NCBI RefSeq assembly: GCF_003688625.1 | Contig: NZ_RCWY01000002.1 | Location: 1,143,673-1,207,672 of the forward strand | Source: Sphingomonas sp. PP-CE-3A-406 | GTDB lineage: Bacteria > Pseudomonadota > Alphaproteobacteria > Sphingomonadales > Sphingomonadaceae | DNA: 64,000 nucleotides | Direction: 5' to 3' | Shown: in pieces, positions 43,857 through 51,940 of the stretch | How the letters are laid out: each line of letters begins with the position of its first letter | How positions within the stretch are numbered: the first letter of the stretch is position 1 | Program-made: the position numbers and the translations under genes | The notes under the pieces: model-generated | What the model was told of the DNA's origin: nothing | What the model saw: the letters and a program-made list of their open reading frames with translations, nothing else | Database searches by the model: none

Positions 43857-44732
43857 TCACCGCGTAGGCACAGGCTCCGCGCCCGAATAATCGTAGAACC
43901 CGCGCTTGGTCTTGCGCCCGAACCACCCGGCCTCGACATATTTCACCAGCACCGGCGCCGGCCGGAACTTCGGATCGCCCGTCCCCTCGAACAGCACCCG
44001 CGTAATCTCCAGGCACGTATCCAGCCCGATGAAATCGGCCAGCGTCAGCGGCCCCATCGGATGGTTCAGCCCGAGCTGGCACGCCAGATCGATGTCACGC
44101 ACGCTCGCCACGCCTTCGCCGAGCGCGAAGCATGCCTCGTTGATCATCGGCATCAGCACGCGGTTGACGATGAAGCCAGGCGCGTCGTTCGCATGCACCA
44201 CCTGCTTGCCGAGTTTCTCCGCAAACGCCTCGACCGCCGCCACCGTCGCGTCCGACGTCGCGAGGCCGCGGATCAGCTCGATCGGCCGCATCACCGGCAC
44301 CGGGTTGAAGAAATGCACCCCCATGAACCGCGCCGCATCGGGCGCCGCCTGCGCGAGGCGCGTGATCGGGATCGACGACGTGTTCGACGCCAGGATCGCA
44401 TCCGGCCCCAGCACCTTGCCGACCTCGGCGAAAATCTGGCGCTTCACGCCCTCGCGCTCGGTCGCCGCCTCGACCACGATCGCACAGTCGCCCATGTCCG
44501 CCACGCTCGCGACCGGCTCGATCAGCGCGAGCGCCGCATCACGCGCCTCGCCCGCGATCTTCTCCTTCTCGACCAGCCGGCCGAGCGCCTTGGCGATCCC
44601 CGCCTTGCCCTTCTCCGCCGCCTCCATCGACACGTCGGCCAGCAGCACGCGGTACCCCGCCTGTGCCGACACCTGCGCGATCCCCGCACCCATCTGCCCC
44701 GCGCCGATCACGCCTATTGTCTGCCCAGCCAT
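43857..44732 (-). CDS. 3-hydroxybutyryl-CoA dehydrogenase (3-hydroxyacyl-CoA dehydrogenase family)
   Basis: 291 residues from the second Met. NAD motif Gly-Val-Ile-Gly-Ala-Gly-Gln-Met-Gly at the N-terminus, Glu-Ala-Ala-Thr-Glu, Ser-Asn-Thr-Ser-Ser, catalytic His in Gly-Val-His-Phe-Phe-Asn-Pro-Val-Pro and Asn-Asp-Ala-Pro-Gly-Phe-Ile-Val-Asn-Arg. The length and single-domain build fit the short-chain enzyme that oxidises (S)-3-hydroxybutyryl-CoA in butanoate or aromatic degradation. No pathway partners are adjacent. Confidence 0.93.
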   Translation of the reverse strand: MAGQTIGVIGAGQMGAGIAQVSAQAGYRVLLADVSMEAAEKGKAGIAKALGRLVEKEKIAGEARDAALALIEPVASVADMGDCAIVVEAATEREGVKRQIFAEVGKVLGPDAILASNTSSIPITRLAQAAPDAARFMGVHFFNPVPVMRPIELIRGLATSDATVAAVEAFAEKLGKQVVHANDAPGFIVNRVLMPMINEACFALGEGVASVRDIDLACQLGLNHPMGPLTLADFIGLDTCLEITRVLFEGTGDPKFRPAPVLVKYVEAGWFGRKTKRGFYDYSGAEPVPTR

Positions 44733-44885
44733 ATCCGTCTCCACCGTTCGTTTGTGCCGTTGTTTGCGCCGGTCCTACCGGCTTTTGCGCGCACCACCAG
44801 TCCCGATCGCCCTCTGATGGCCCGCCGATGGCACCAGCACGGGTGCGGTGCGTTGTCGGGCCACTATTGTCAGGAACATACCATC

Positions 44886-45383
44886 ATGATCGACACCATC
44901 GCCGAACTCGACCGCGTCCGCGACGACTGCAAACGCCTCGTCACGACACGTTCGATGCTCTCGGCGGGGGCCGCGGTAGTGCCGATCCCCGGCGCCGATC
45001 TGGTCGCCGATATCGGCCTGCTGACCAAGCTGCTGCCGCAGATCAGCAACCGCTTCGGGCTCGATCACGATCAGGTGCAGAAGCTCGAGCCGCATCTCGC
45101 GCAGCAGGCGCTGGTGATGGCGTCGAGCCTTGGCAACACGATGATCGGCCGGATGGTCACGAAGCGGATCGTCGCATCGTTGCTGCGCCGGATCGTGAGG
45201 CGGGTCGCCGCCGGCTCGATCGCCAAGTTCGTGCCGTTCGCAGGCTCGGCGGTCGCCGCGACGATCAGCTTCGGCGCGATGAAGCTGATCGGCAACGCGC
45301 ATGTCGAGGATTGCTACAAGACCGCGTGCGCGCTGCTCCCCGCCGATCAGCGCGCAGTGTCGGCGACCGTGGGCAAAGGCTGA
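44886..45383 (+). CDS. DUF697/YcjF-like protein
   Basis: 165 residues. N-terminal helix, then a Gly/Ala-rich hydrophobic stretch (Ala-Ala-Val-Val-Pro-Ile-Pro-Gly-Ala-Asp-Leu-Val-Ala-Asp) and a second one (Pro-Phe-Ala-Gly-Ser-Ala-Val-Ala-Ala). The pair Pro-Ile-Pro-Gly-Ala-Asp and late Gly-Ser-x-Val-Ala-Ala is the hallmark of DUF697 proteins, some of which associate with membranes and small GTPases. The last 37 bases overlap the protease gene on the other strand. Confidence 0.65.
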   Translation: MIDTIAELDRVRDDCKRLVTTRSMLSAGAAVVPIPGADLVADIGLLTKLLPQISNRFGLDHDQVQKLEPHLAQQALVMASSLGNTMIGRMVTKRIVASLLRRIVRRVAAGSIAKFVPFAGSAVAATISFGAMKLIGNAHVEDCYKTACALLPADQRAVSATVGKG

Positions 45384-46735
45384 ACCATGAGGGGCGCCGC
45401 CGCGGGCTGATGGACCAGCGTCCACCCCGGCGGCAGGTAGTCGGTCGACATGTAATAATAGAACAGGCACGTCCCGTTCTTGGCATACGTCCCGCCCTTG
45501 ACGATCCCGAGCGCGGTCGTCCCCTCGAACACCGGCGCCCCGCTATCTCCCCCCCGGCAACTCGGCCCCTCCACCGCCACCCAGGTCGGCAGGCACGCGC
45601 CGCCGCACAGGTCGCCCGCGGGGGCGAAATCGACCATCGCGATCAGCGCGCAGCTATAGCCGGTTCGCTCGCCGCGATGACAGACGAAGTCGCCCGCGCG
45701 CGTGCTCGTCCGATAGCGCCAGGTGACGACCGGGCGTGCCAGCGTCTTGGCGGTATCAGCATAGAATAACGGCCCGAGCGCACCCCTCGCGACGTTCACC
45801 TGCACGTCCTGATAGCCCCACCCCCATTGCCCGACATAGTCGAGCGGCCATTCGTGCCGTTCCGCATCGACATAGGCGAGCGTGTCCGGACAATGCGCCG
45901 CGGTCACCACGCCGTAGCGCGTGCCATCGGTCACAGTGAACCCGGTCGTGCACGCGTAACGCTTGCCATCCACCGTGCCGATAACGCGCGCCCCACCCCG
46001 GATCGGTTCGTCCGCGATCGCGCCAACGGTCGAGTCGGGCAAAGTCGCAGGACCACCGATGTGCTCGGCCATCGTCGTTGCCTGCTGGTCGAGCACATCG
46101 ATCCGGACGGGCACCCCGGTCAGCGCCGCGATCCGCGCGCGCAGCGTGCCGTCGCGGTTCAGATCGGCATCGCCCGACGAGATCGCCACGACCAGCTCGC
46201 CGGTCCGCTGATCGACACCCATGCCGGGCGGATGCGGCAGCGACTGGCGGATCGTCGCCTGATATTTGGACAGCGCAGCGAGCAGTGCCACCCGCGTCGC
46301 GCCCGCGCCGGTACGGAAGACGATCGGCACGACGATACCACCCGCCGCGATCGTGCGATCGGGCACGGGATCGGTGCCGGTCAGCAGCACGACGATTCGA
46401 TAGTCCGGCTGGTGCTCGATCGCGACTCCCGCCCAACGATCCGCAAACGCCGTCCGCAGCGCATCGGTCGTCGCCACGCTCTCCGCCTGCGCGCGCAACC
46501 GATGCATCGCGGTATCGAGCGGCACGCCGAACCGCTGCGCATAGACCGCCGCGTCCTGCATCGCCGCGTCGACCGGCAATTGCACGCCCGGCGCGGCTGG
46601 CGTGACCGGTGCGCCTTGCACAACTGGCGCGGCGGCCTGCGTAGACGGCGCCGCGGCCTTTTCAGCCGCCGCCGGCGCGCCGATCAGCGAAAGCGCCGCA
46701 CAGGCCACCACCCGCCCTATCCAACTCCTGACCAT
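45347..46735 (-). CDS. Exported trypsin-like serine protease (S1 family, streptogrisin/alpha-lytic type)
   Basis: 462 residues: signal peptide (1-24), Ala/Pro-rich stretch, a pro-like region to about 245 and an S1 domain. Triad: His281 in Thr-Ala-Ala-His-Cys, Asp310 in Tyr-Gln-Asp-Val-Gln, Ser398 in Gly-Gly-Asp-Ser-Gly-Ala-Pro. Cys residues pair around His and Ser loops as in bacterial chymotrypsin-like enzymes. The long pro-region suggests self-processing after export. The 3' end overlaps the convergent DUF697 gene. Confidence 0.85.
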   Translation of the reverse strand: MVRSWIGRVVACAALSLIGAPAAAEKAAAPSTQAAAPVVQGAPVTPAAPGVQLPVDAAMQDAAVYAQRFGVPLDTAMHRLRAQAESVATTDALRTAFADRWAGVAIEHQPDYRIVVLLTGTDPVPDRTIAAGGIVVPIVFRTGAGATRVALLAALSKYQATIRQSLPHPPGMGVDQRTGELVVAISSGDADLNRDGTLRARIAALTGVPVRIDVLDQQATTMAEHIGGPATLPDSTVGAIADEPIRGGARVIGTVDGKRYACTTGFTVTDGTRYGVVTAAHCPDTLAYVDAERHEWPLDYVGQWGWGYQDVQVNVARGALGPLFYADTAKTLARPVVTWRYRTSTRAGDFVCHRGERTGYSCALIAMVDFAPAGDLCGGACLPTWVAVEGPSCRGGDSGAPVFEGTTALGIVKGGTYAKNGTCLFYYYMSTDYLPPGWTLVHQPAAAPLMVQPLPTVADTAR

Positions 46736-46824
46736 GCGCGACGTGATTCCAGATTTCGAGCTTCGGATGCGCGCCTAGACCGTGCGGCCTGAACCGGCGC
46801 TGTCGGTCCACGACGGCGCGGCGC

Positions 46825-48177
46825 TCAGCGCCCGCGATCGTCGGGGTCGGCGGTCGGACCTTCATGCCCTGCGACCGCCACTGCAACCCCGTCCTTGCGC
46901 AAAAATCCTGCCGACAGCACATGATACAGCCGCTCCTTCGACACCGCCTGCGCGACGAAATCGGCGATCAGCGCGGAAGCGACCAGCGGCATCATCAGCC
47001 CGCGGCTCGCGGTCGTCTCGGAGATGATGATCACCGCGGTCAGCGGTGCGCGGACCACGCCGGTGAAATACGCGACCATCCCCAGCAGCACGATCGCGCC
47101 GGGCGGATAATCGGGGAAGATGCTGCGGAGCATGTCGCCGATCCCGGCCCCGACCGACAGCGACGGCGCGAAGATCCCGCCCGGCATGCCCGACACCGCG
47201 GTCGCCAGCGTCGTGACGAACTTCGCCGCGCCGAACCAGTGCGGCACGTCGCCACCAGTAATGATTCCGCGCGCCGCGCCGTATCCGGTGCCCCAGGTCA
47301 GCCCGCTCGCGACGCCGATGATCGCCACGATCAGCCCGAGCCCGCCGGCGAACAGCGTCGGATGCGCGCGCAGCCACGCCACCGGCGCCAGCCGCGTCCG
47401 CCCGGTCGCGATCACCGACCGCGAGAACAGCGCCCCCGCCAGGCCCCCCAATATACCCGCGACCGGCGCCGCGAGCAGCGTCTCGCGGACGTTCAGCGTC
47501 TGCCGCATCACCCCGAAATACACATAGTCCCCCGACAGCCCGAGACTGACCATTCCCGCGATCAGCACCGCGGTCATCACCAGCAGCGTCATCCGCTGTT
47601 CGTACGCGGCGGCCAGTTCCTCGATCGCGAAGGCGACCCCGGCGAGTGGCGTGTTGAACGCCGCGGCGACGCCCGCCGCGCCACCGGCGATGAACACCGA
47701 CGCACGCAATGGGATCGCCATCACGCGGTGTGCGTAACCCATGATCGACGCGGCGACCTGCACCGTCGGCCCCTCGCGCCCGGTCGAGGCGCCGACGAAC
47801 AGCGTCCCGATCGTCAGCACCAGCTTGACGATGACCGTCTTCGCGGAGACCAGCCCGGTCATCGCATGATCGGGATCGCGCGTCGCCGCCATGACCTGCG
47901 GGATGCCCGATCCGCGCGCCGCCGGGGCGACCCGCAGCGTGATCCACGCGATCGCTGCATAGCCCACGGGCGTCATCAGCAGCGGCGCCCACCACCAGCG
48001 CGCGACGATGTCGGTGAACGCCTCGCCCGCACGATCCGCTGCCGCCGCGAACCCGAGCGCGACGATACCGATCATGATCGCCCCGCCGAGGATCGCAACG
48101 CGCCGCCGCCAGACGAGCGCACTCGGCGCATGCCGCTGCAACAGGATCCGCACGCGCGTTTTGGTCATGCGTGCCAT
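46825..48177 (-). CDS. ClC-family chloride channel/transporter
   Basis: 450 residues, ten or more hydrophobic segments. Selectivity motifs: Gly-Ser-Gly-Ile-Pro, Gly-Arg-Glu-Gly-Pro with the gating Glu, and Gly-Gly-Ile-Phe-Ala-Pro-Ser-Leu. The gating Glu is kept, as in H+/Cl- exchangers such as E. coli ClcA. There is no CBS tail. Stand-alone gene, constitutive housekeeping or acid-stress role is inferred. Confidence 0.92.
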   Translation of the reverse strand: MARMTKTRVRILLQRHAPSALVWRRRVAILGGAIMIGIVALGFAAAADRAGEAFTDIVARWWWAPLLMTPVGYAAIAWITLRVAPAARGSGIPQVMAATRDPDHAMTGLVSAKTVIVKLVLTIGTLFVGASTGREGPTVQVAASIMGYAHRVMAIPLRASVFIAGGAAGVAAAFNTPLAGVAFAIEELAAAYEQRMTLLVMTAVLIAGMVSLGLSGDYVYFGVMRQTLNVRETLLAAPVAGILGGLAGALFSRSVIATGRTRLAPVAWLRAHPTLFAGGLGLIVAIIGVASGLTWGTGYGAARGIITGGDVPHWFGAAKFVTTLATAVSGMPGGIFAPSLSVGAGIGDMLRSIFPDYPPGAIVLLGMVAYFTGVVRAPLTAVIIISETTASRGLMMPLVASALIADFVAQAVSKERLYHVLSAGFLRKDGVAVAVAGHEGPTADPDDRGR

Positions 48178-48589
48178 GGCCGGGCCCTCACCGATTCCGC
48201 GCCGAACTCGGTGACCGACGTTGCGACTGACGCGGGAGCAGGCGCGGGAACCGGGCTATCGACGGCGATCATACTGGTCATGCGGCGGCTTATGCCCCGC
48301 ATAATCCAGCACGTCACCCTTACGATCCGAAACGACACGCCGACCCGATTGCCGCAAGCAGCAACGCTCGGAGCGACCGCACGATGAGGATATCCATGTC
48401 GCTTTCGCCCACATCCGGACGTTCAGGCTGGCGATCCGGGCGCCCAATAACGGCCATTCGTTAAGCGCGATCTCGAAAGGGAGGATTTTTTTCTGGGTGT
48501 GAGGCGACCGTAGACCGCGGTCGCCCAAGGGTGCCGTATCGACTTCTGCGACAAAGGCCGGCAGCAGCCCACCTGCTACGACTTGGCGT
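48178..48589. other. Intergenic region, no gene recognised
   Basis: About 410 bases with only unsupported ORFs. Segments such as 'gggcgcccaataacggcc' resemble decayed, often repeated spacer DNA of sphingomonads. Confidence 0.45.
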
Positions 48590-49066
48590 TTACGGTTGCT
48601 GTAGCAGGATGCCGTTCACCATCATCGAGTTGAGGGACGCGCAGCGGTTAGGCATCTTATTTTCGCGGGCGTAGCTTGGCGCTACAGGACCTCCCAGCGT
48701 GCCAGTCAGCTGTATGCGTTGGCCGAAGCGTGCGACCCTCCCCATGTGTCGGACGACGTACCCGTTACGCTGCTTTCTAAGCGTCGTTGGCTCACGCCAG
48801 ATCAAGAATCGAACCGTATTTCGCTCCTGTAAGATTACGCAATTACCTAGGGTCGTTAATATGCCTTCAGCGCTCATCATCGCGGATGGCGCAGTCGTGC
48901 GGGGGTCATAAGTAAGAAAAAAGGGTCTTGCCGGTCGGCGCAAAGCCTTAGACGCGGCGGGTGCAGGGAGGAGGAAGGTCGAAATCGCTAACAAAGCAGT
49001 GGTTGCAGAGAGGAACGCCATTGATCCAATCCATAGTGAGCGTATTCCTAGCATCTTCCACCCCAT
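48590..49066 (-). CDS. Hypothetical exported protein
   Basis: 158 residues from the Met at 49066 (a Met 12 bases later is equally possible). Residues about 8-36 form a signal peptide or anchor (Ser-Met-Ala-Phe-Leu-Ser-Ala-Thr-Thr-Ala-Leu-Leu-Ala-Ile). The C-terminal part shows Cys-Val-Ile-Leu-Gln-Glu, Phe-Leu-Ile-Trp-Arg-Glu-Pro-Thr-Thr-Leu and Leu-Thr-Gly-Thr-Leu-Gly-Gly, resembling a small beta-barrel (OB-like) domain. No function known. GC is lower than average. Confidence 0.55.
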   Translation of the reverse strand: MGWKMLGIRSLWIGSMAFLSATTALLAISTFLLPAPAASKALRRPARPFFLTYDPRTTAPSAMMSAEGILTTLGNCVILQERNTVRFLIWREPTTLRKQRNGYVVRHMGRVARFGQRIQLTGTLGGPVAPSYARENKMPNRCASLNSMMVNGILLQQP

Positions 49067-49345
49067 TTTCTCAGACAGTTTGTAAGTTGTAAGCTTATGC
49101 GCCTGATATTCAATCGATGCGATGCGTGGGGTGGCCTTTTTGCTCTTCCTTGAGGGCAGGAGCAAGCGCTTTAATTCTGCGCATCAAGAGCGCTTTTGAG
49201 ACACCAGGTGTTCAAGGCTTAGGGTCGGCTGCGTACGTGAGGCATGGCGACGTTCTCGAATGAGCATCGGAAAACGGGAATGGCCGGATTCGGTTCGTAA
49301 TTGAACCTCGGCCCCGATAGTCGGGTGACTAAATGAGGATGGGGC

Positions 49346-49750
49346 ATGGGTGTAGTTATCAAGGTCGGCAGCATTATCGATGAAATTGGCACTGGCGACT
49401 TCCTGCACGCCTTCTTTTCGACGGTGAGCGGCACGCTAGAAGATGAATGGGGTAAGCGTTTCCCATCGCTTATGAAGCTGTACGCGGGCAGCCTCCCCTA
49501 CGAACAGGCATCGATGGCGCTTGCCGAACTCGCTGCTGTTCGCACGGGCCTAACGGATTTTGCGCCGGACTGTGTGATTTGGGACATAGAAGATCGCACC
49601 AAGACACCGCCCTGGGGCGGGAATATATCGGCGGATATAACGAACCTTTCCAACTACTTTGTGTCATCGACTGGCCGGTATCTAATCGATCTTCTTCAAG
49701 AAGGGTTGGAAGCGTCGCGTGATGAGCGCCGTGTGGCTGAGATTGTTTAA
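49346..49750 (+). CDS. Imm70 family immunity protein
   Basis: 134 residues. The whole length follows the Imm70 pattern: Val-Ile-Lys-Val-Gly-Ser-Ile-Ile-Asp-Glu-Ile-Gly-Thr-Gly-Asp-Phe-Leu-His-Ala-Phe-Phe-Ser at the start (split here by no gap), Trp-Asp-Ile-Glu-Asp, Pro-Pro-Trp-Gly-x-Asn-Ile-Ser and Leu-Ser-Asn-Tyr-Phe-Val. Imm70 proteins protect against polymorphic toxins delivered by secretion. No toxin gene is visible within several kb, so it is an orphan. Lower GC suggests transfer. Confidence 0.8.
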   Translation: MGVVIKVGSIIDEIGTGDFLHAFFSTVSGTLEDEWGKRFPSLMKLYAGSLPYEQASMALAELAAVRTGLTDFAPDCVIWDIEDRTKTPPWGGNISADITNLSNYFVSSTGRYLIDLLQEGLEASRDERRVAEIV

Positions 49751-50071
49751 TACTGATCGTGCGATGCTGGCACTCTTACCTAACAAGCAATCCCGATCGG
49801 GAATGGTCGAGATCTCGCAATCGTTCTCGGAATCGATCCTTTTTGGGAAAGGCGACAGCTGCCCAATGTCTGCTATCGCGGCCTGCCTCAGCGAAAGCGG
49901 CCAGTCCGCTTTCCTGCCCATTCCCGACATTCACGGACGGCGGATAACCCCGCCGCGGGAACCACGCTTTTCCGAGACTTTCGGCGCGAGTGCTACCCCG
50001 ATTTCGGGTCATCGATACCCCCGATGCTTACGCCCCCTTGCAGTCATTCGGTGATTCTCGGAGGATGCCGA
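49751..50071. other. Intergenic region after the Imm70 gene
   Basis: About 320 bases with no supportable gene. It includes fragments of the dispersed type 'gcggccagtccgctttcctg', common spacer DNA. The last bases hold GGAGG for the gene at 50072. Confidence 0.45.
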
Positions 50072-50323
50072 ATGAACACCAGTGATAAGGCAAACGTAGG
50101 GAAGATCGAGCGCTGGGCGCGATGGACGCTGTGGCCCGCATTGTCTTTAACCGTCGTGTGCCTTGCGATGCTCTCTACGGGAGCAACAGACAGGACATGG
50201 CAATGGTTTTTGCCCGTCTACCTGCTGGTCGGCATGCCAATTGTAGTGAGGTCGTTCTTCAGCGACTTCATTAGTTTGCGAAGTATTTGGCGTTCCCTGA
50301 AGGGCGTTGGCAACGACCGGTGA
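50072..50323 (+). CDS. Small two-helix membrane protein
   Basis: 83 residues, start chosen at the ATG with GGAGG seven bases upstream. Two hydrophobic segments (Trp-Pro-Ala-Leu-Ser-Leu-Thr-Val-Val-Cys-Leu-Ala-Met-Leu and Trp-Phe-Leu-Pro-Val-Tyr-Leu-Leu-Val-Gly-Met-Pro-Ile) with basic ends. Inner membrane location likely. Not recognised. Confidence 0.55.
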   Translation: MNTSDKANVGKIERWARWTLWPALSLTVVCLAMLSTGATDRTWQWFLPVYLLVGMPIVVRSFFSDFISLRSIWRSLKGVGNDR

Positions 50324-50340
50324 TGATGTCCGCGACCCTC

Positions 50341-50547
50341 TCATCCCGGACATTCTTCCCCGCGGTCGCTGACGTCATCGACATGGAGAGCCGGGTCAGT
50401 CGCGGCTTGTTGGCGTATTACTGAAAGAAGCTCGGTGCGATCTGCAGGCGTACGCAACACCACCTCTATCGCTGCGACGGTACGAACGCTCTCCTGAGAC
50501 ACAGGCGCACATGCTACCAAGAGAGAAAGAGGCGCTGCTTTCAACAT
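50341..50547 (-). CDS. Small putative lipoprotein
   Basis: 68 residues. Short hydrophobic start ending Leu-Val-Ala-Cys, a good lipobox, so residue 13 would be the lipidated Cys. The remainder is polar with no known motif. Convergent with the small membrane protein; stop codons are 17 bases apart. Confidence 0.45.
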   Translation of the reverse strand: MLKAAPLSLLVACAPVSQESVRTVAAIEVVLRTPADRTELLSVIRQQAATDPALHVDDVSDRGEECPG

Positions 50548-51004
50548 CGCCCGAACCTATCGAGAAGCGCAAACTCGTCAACGTCACCTAGCCCACCATT
50601 CGCGGTTTTGATGCAAAACTGACGGATTTCGCATCGGCCAAAGGACGGCAGTAAAGCTGGGTATCCGCCGATGCAAAAATCTGATGCATTTGGCGGGCAC
50701 GTTCGATGGCGAATTTCCAGCATGCAAATCCGAAAGCCGCCTGTCCGCTTTCCTCTCCCACTCCCACCTTTCGGCGCCGTTGATCGGCCGTCCTAATTCT
50801 CGACCCGCTGCGGGAAAGGCGGCGGCAGCGCGAGATCGGCTATCGCTGCCTATGTCGTTGAAAACCGAGAGGGCTTCACTGGTTCTGGGTTTCTGACCCT
50901 GTTCGCCGCCGTCGGCGCGCGCCTTACCGAGTAGGACTTGGCCCATCAGCCCGTACGCGCGCCTCATAAGCCGAAATCGGATGGTCGCGCGTTCGACGCA
51001 GCCT
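50548..51004. other. Intergenic region, decayed DNA
   Basis: About 450 bases with no credible gene. Short repeats of 'gatgcaaa' and 'tccgctttcc' type and no ribosome sites with matching ORFs. Confidence 0.45.
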
Positions 51005-51349
51005 TCAGACCAGATCCTCATAAACCTGATCCGAGTTGCATGACTCGCCGGCTCGATCGTGCGGCATGCGGCTGGCCCGCCACCGCGCGCTGATGACGAT
51101 CTCGTCGAAGATATGCGTGCCGCACAGGACAAGGACGCTGCCCGCGCTGGCGCCGAGGAACCCGATCGTCGCCAGCGCAAACGTCGCCGGTCCATACACC
51201 GCCGATCCATGCGCGAGGATTTCGCCGCCGCGTGACGACAGGCACAGCGCCACCAATTGCGCAATCGCCAGATACGCCACCGCGCACAGGATCACCCCCG
51301 CCCCGCGAAGACCAAGGTCGGTCCGCCAGTCTCGATGCCACGCTGCCAT
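51005..51349 (-). CDS. Small conserved membrane protein
   Basis: 114 residues. Two hydrophobic segments (about 14-36, Leu-Cys-Ala-Val-Ala-Tyr-Leu-Ala-Ile-Ala-Gln-Leu-Val-Ala-Leu, and about 53-78, Phe-Ala-Leu-Ala-Thr-Ile-Gly-Phe-Leu-Gly-Ala-Ser-Ala-Gly-Ser) around a short loop, ending in a polar tail. Divergent from the photoreceptor operon across 212 bases. No function known. Confidence 0.6.
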   Translation of the reverse strand: MAAWHRDWRTDLGLRGAGVILCAVAYLAIAQLVALCLSSRGGEILAHGSAVYGPATFALATIGFLGASAGSVLVLCGTHIFDEIVISARWRASRMPHDRAGESCNSDQVYEDLV

Positions 51350-51561
51350 GCCACACGTCCCTTCGTGGCCCTCCAGCTATCGCGCGCGCCGTAGCATTTC
51401 GAGATCGTTTTCCGTCCTTCGCATAGTGCCGGCATAGCGGCGAGGCAGACCCCGCCGGATCACGCTCGATCCTGCCCGATCGAGCTCGCCGGATCGTGCG
51501 CCATTTTAGCCGATGCTTAACGCTCTCGGAGGCATAAGCCCGTTGTAAGGGAGTTACAGCC

Positions 51562-51930
51562 GTGTCGCCAAATGAGTCGGGTTTTGAAGCGGTTGCCCTG
51601 CGCGACCTCGAAGCGATGAGCGCGGACGCGCGCGATGCCCTGCCGTTCGGGGTGGTCGGCTTCGGCGCGGACACGATCGTCCAGGTCTACAACGCAACCG
51701 AAGCGCGGATGGCCGGGCTCGATCCTGCCGCGGTCCTCGGCGTCCCGTTCTTCGACGCGGTCGGCCAGTGCATGAACAACTTCATGGTCGCCCAGCGGTT
51801 CGAGGACGAGCCCGAGATCGACGAGATCGTGCCCTATGTCCTGACCTTGCGGATGCGCCCGACGCGCGTGCGTCTGCGCCTGCTCGCCAGTGCAGGCACG
51901 CCGCGCCGCTACATCCTCATCGCTCGGTAA
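51562..51930 (+). CDS. pyp: Photoactive yellow protein (PYP) homologue
   Basis: 122 residues, against 125 in Halorhodospira PYP, co-linear along the whole length. Chromophore-pocket residues are kept: Tyr43 (PYP Tyr42), Glu47 (Glu46), the p-coumaroyl-binding Cys70 in Val-Gly-Gln-Cys (Cys69), and Met98 in Arg-Met-Arg-Pro-Thr (Met100). Thr50 and Arg52 of PYP are Ala51 and Leu53 here, which should alter colour or photocycle speed. GTG start with AAGGGAG eight bases upstream. Next comes a GGDEF gene after ten bases, then a coumarate-CoA-ligase-like gene and an EAL gene, so this is the sensor of a light/cyclic-di-GMP operon. Confidence 0.85.
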   Translation: MSPNESGFEAVALRDLEAMSADARDALPFGVVGFGADTIVQVYNATEARMAGLDPAAVLGVPFFDAVGQCMNNFMVAQRFEDEPEIDEIVPYVLTLRMRPTRVRLRLLASAGTPRRYILIAR

Positions 51931-51940
51931 GACCGCGATC

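Noticed and set aside
43674..44885. N-terminal extension of the DUF697 gene over the hydroxyacyl-CoA dehydrogenase gene
   Set aside because: The extension is antisense shadow; the conserved protein starts at the ATG at 44886.
48256..48528. 90-codon minus-strand ORF
   Set aside because: No ribosome site, Arg/Cys-rich and made of dispersed spacer sequence.
51890..51940. Longer start for the GGDEF gene at 51890
   Set aside because: It would overlap the PYP gene by 40 bases; the ATG at 51941 begins a normal PAS start.
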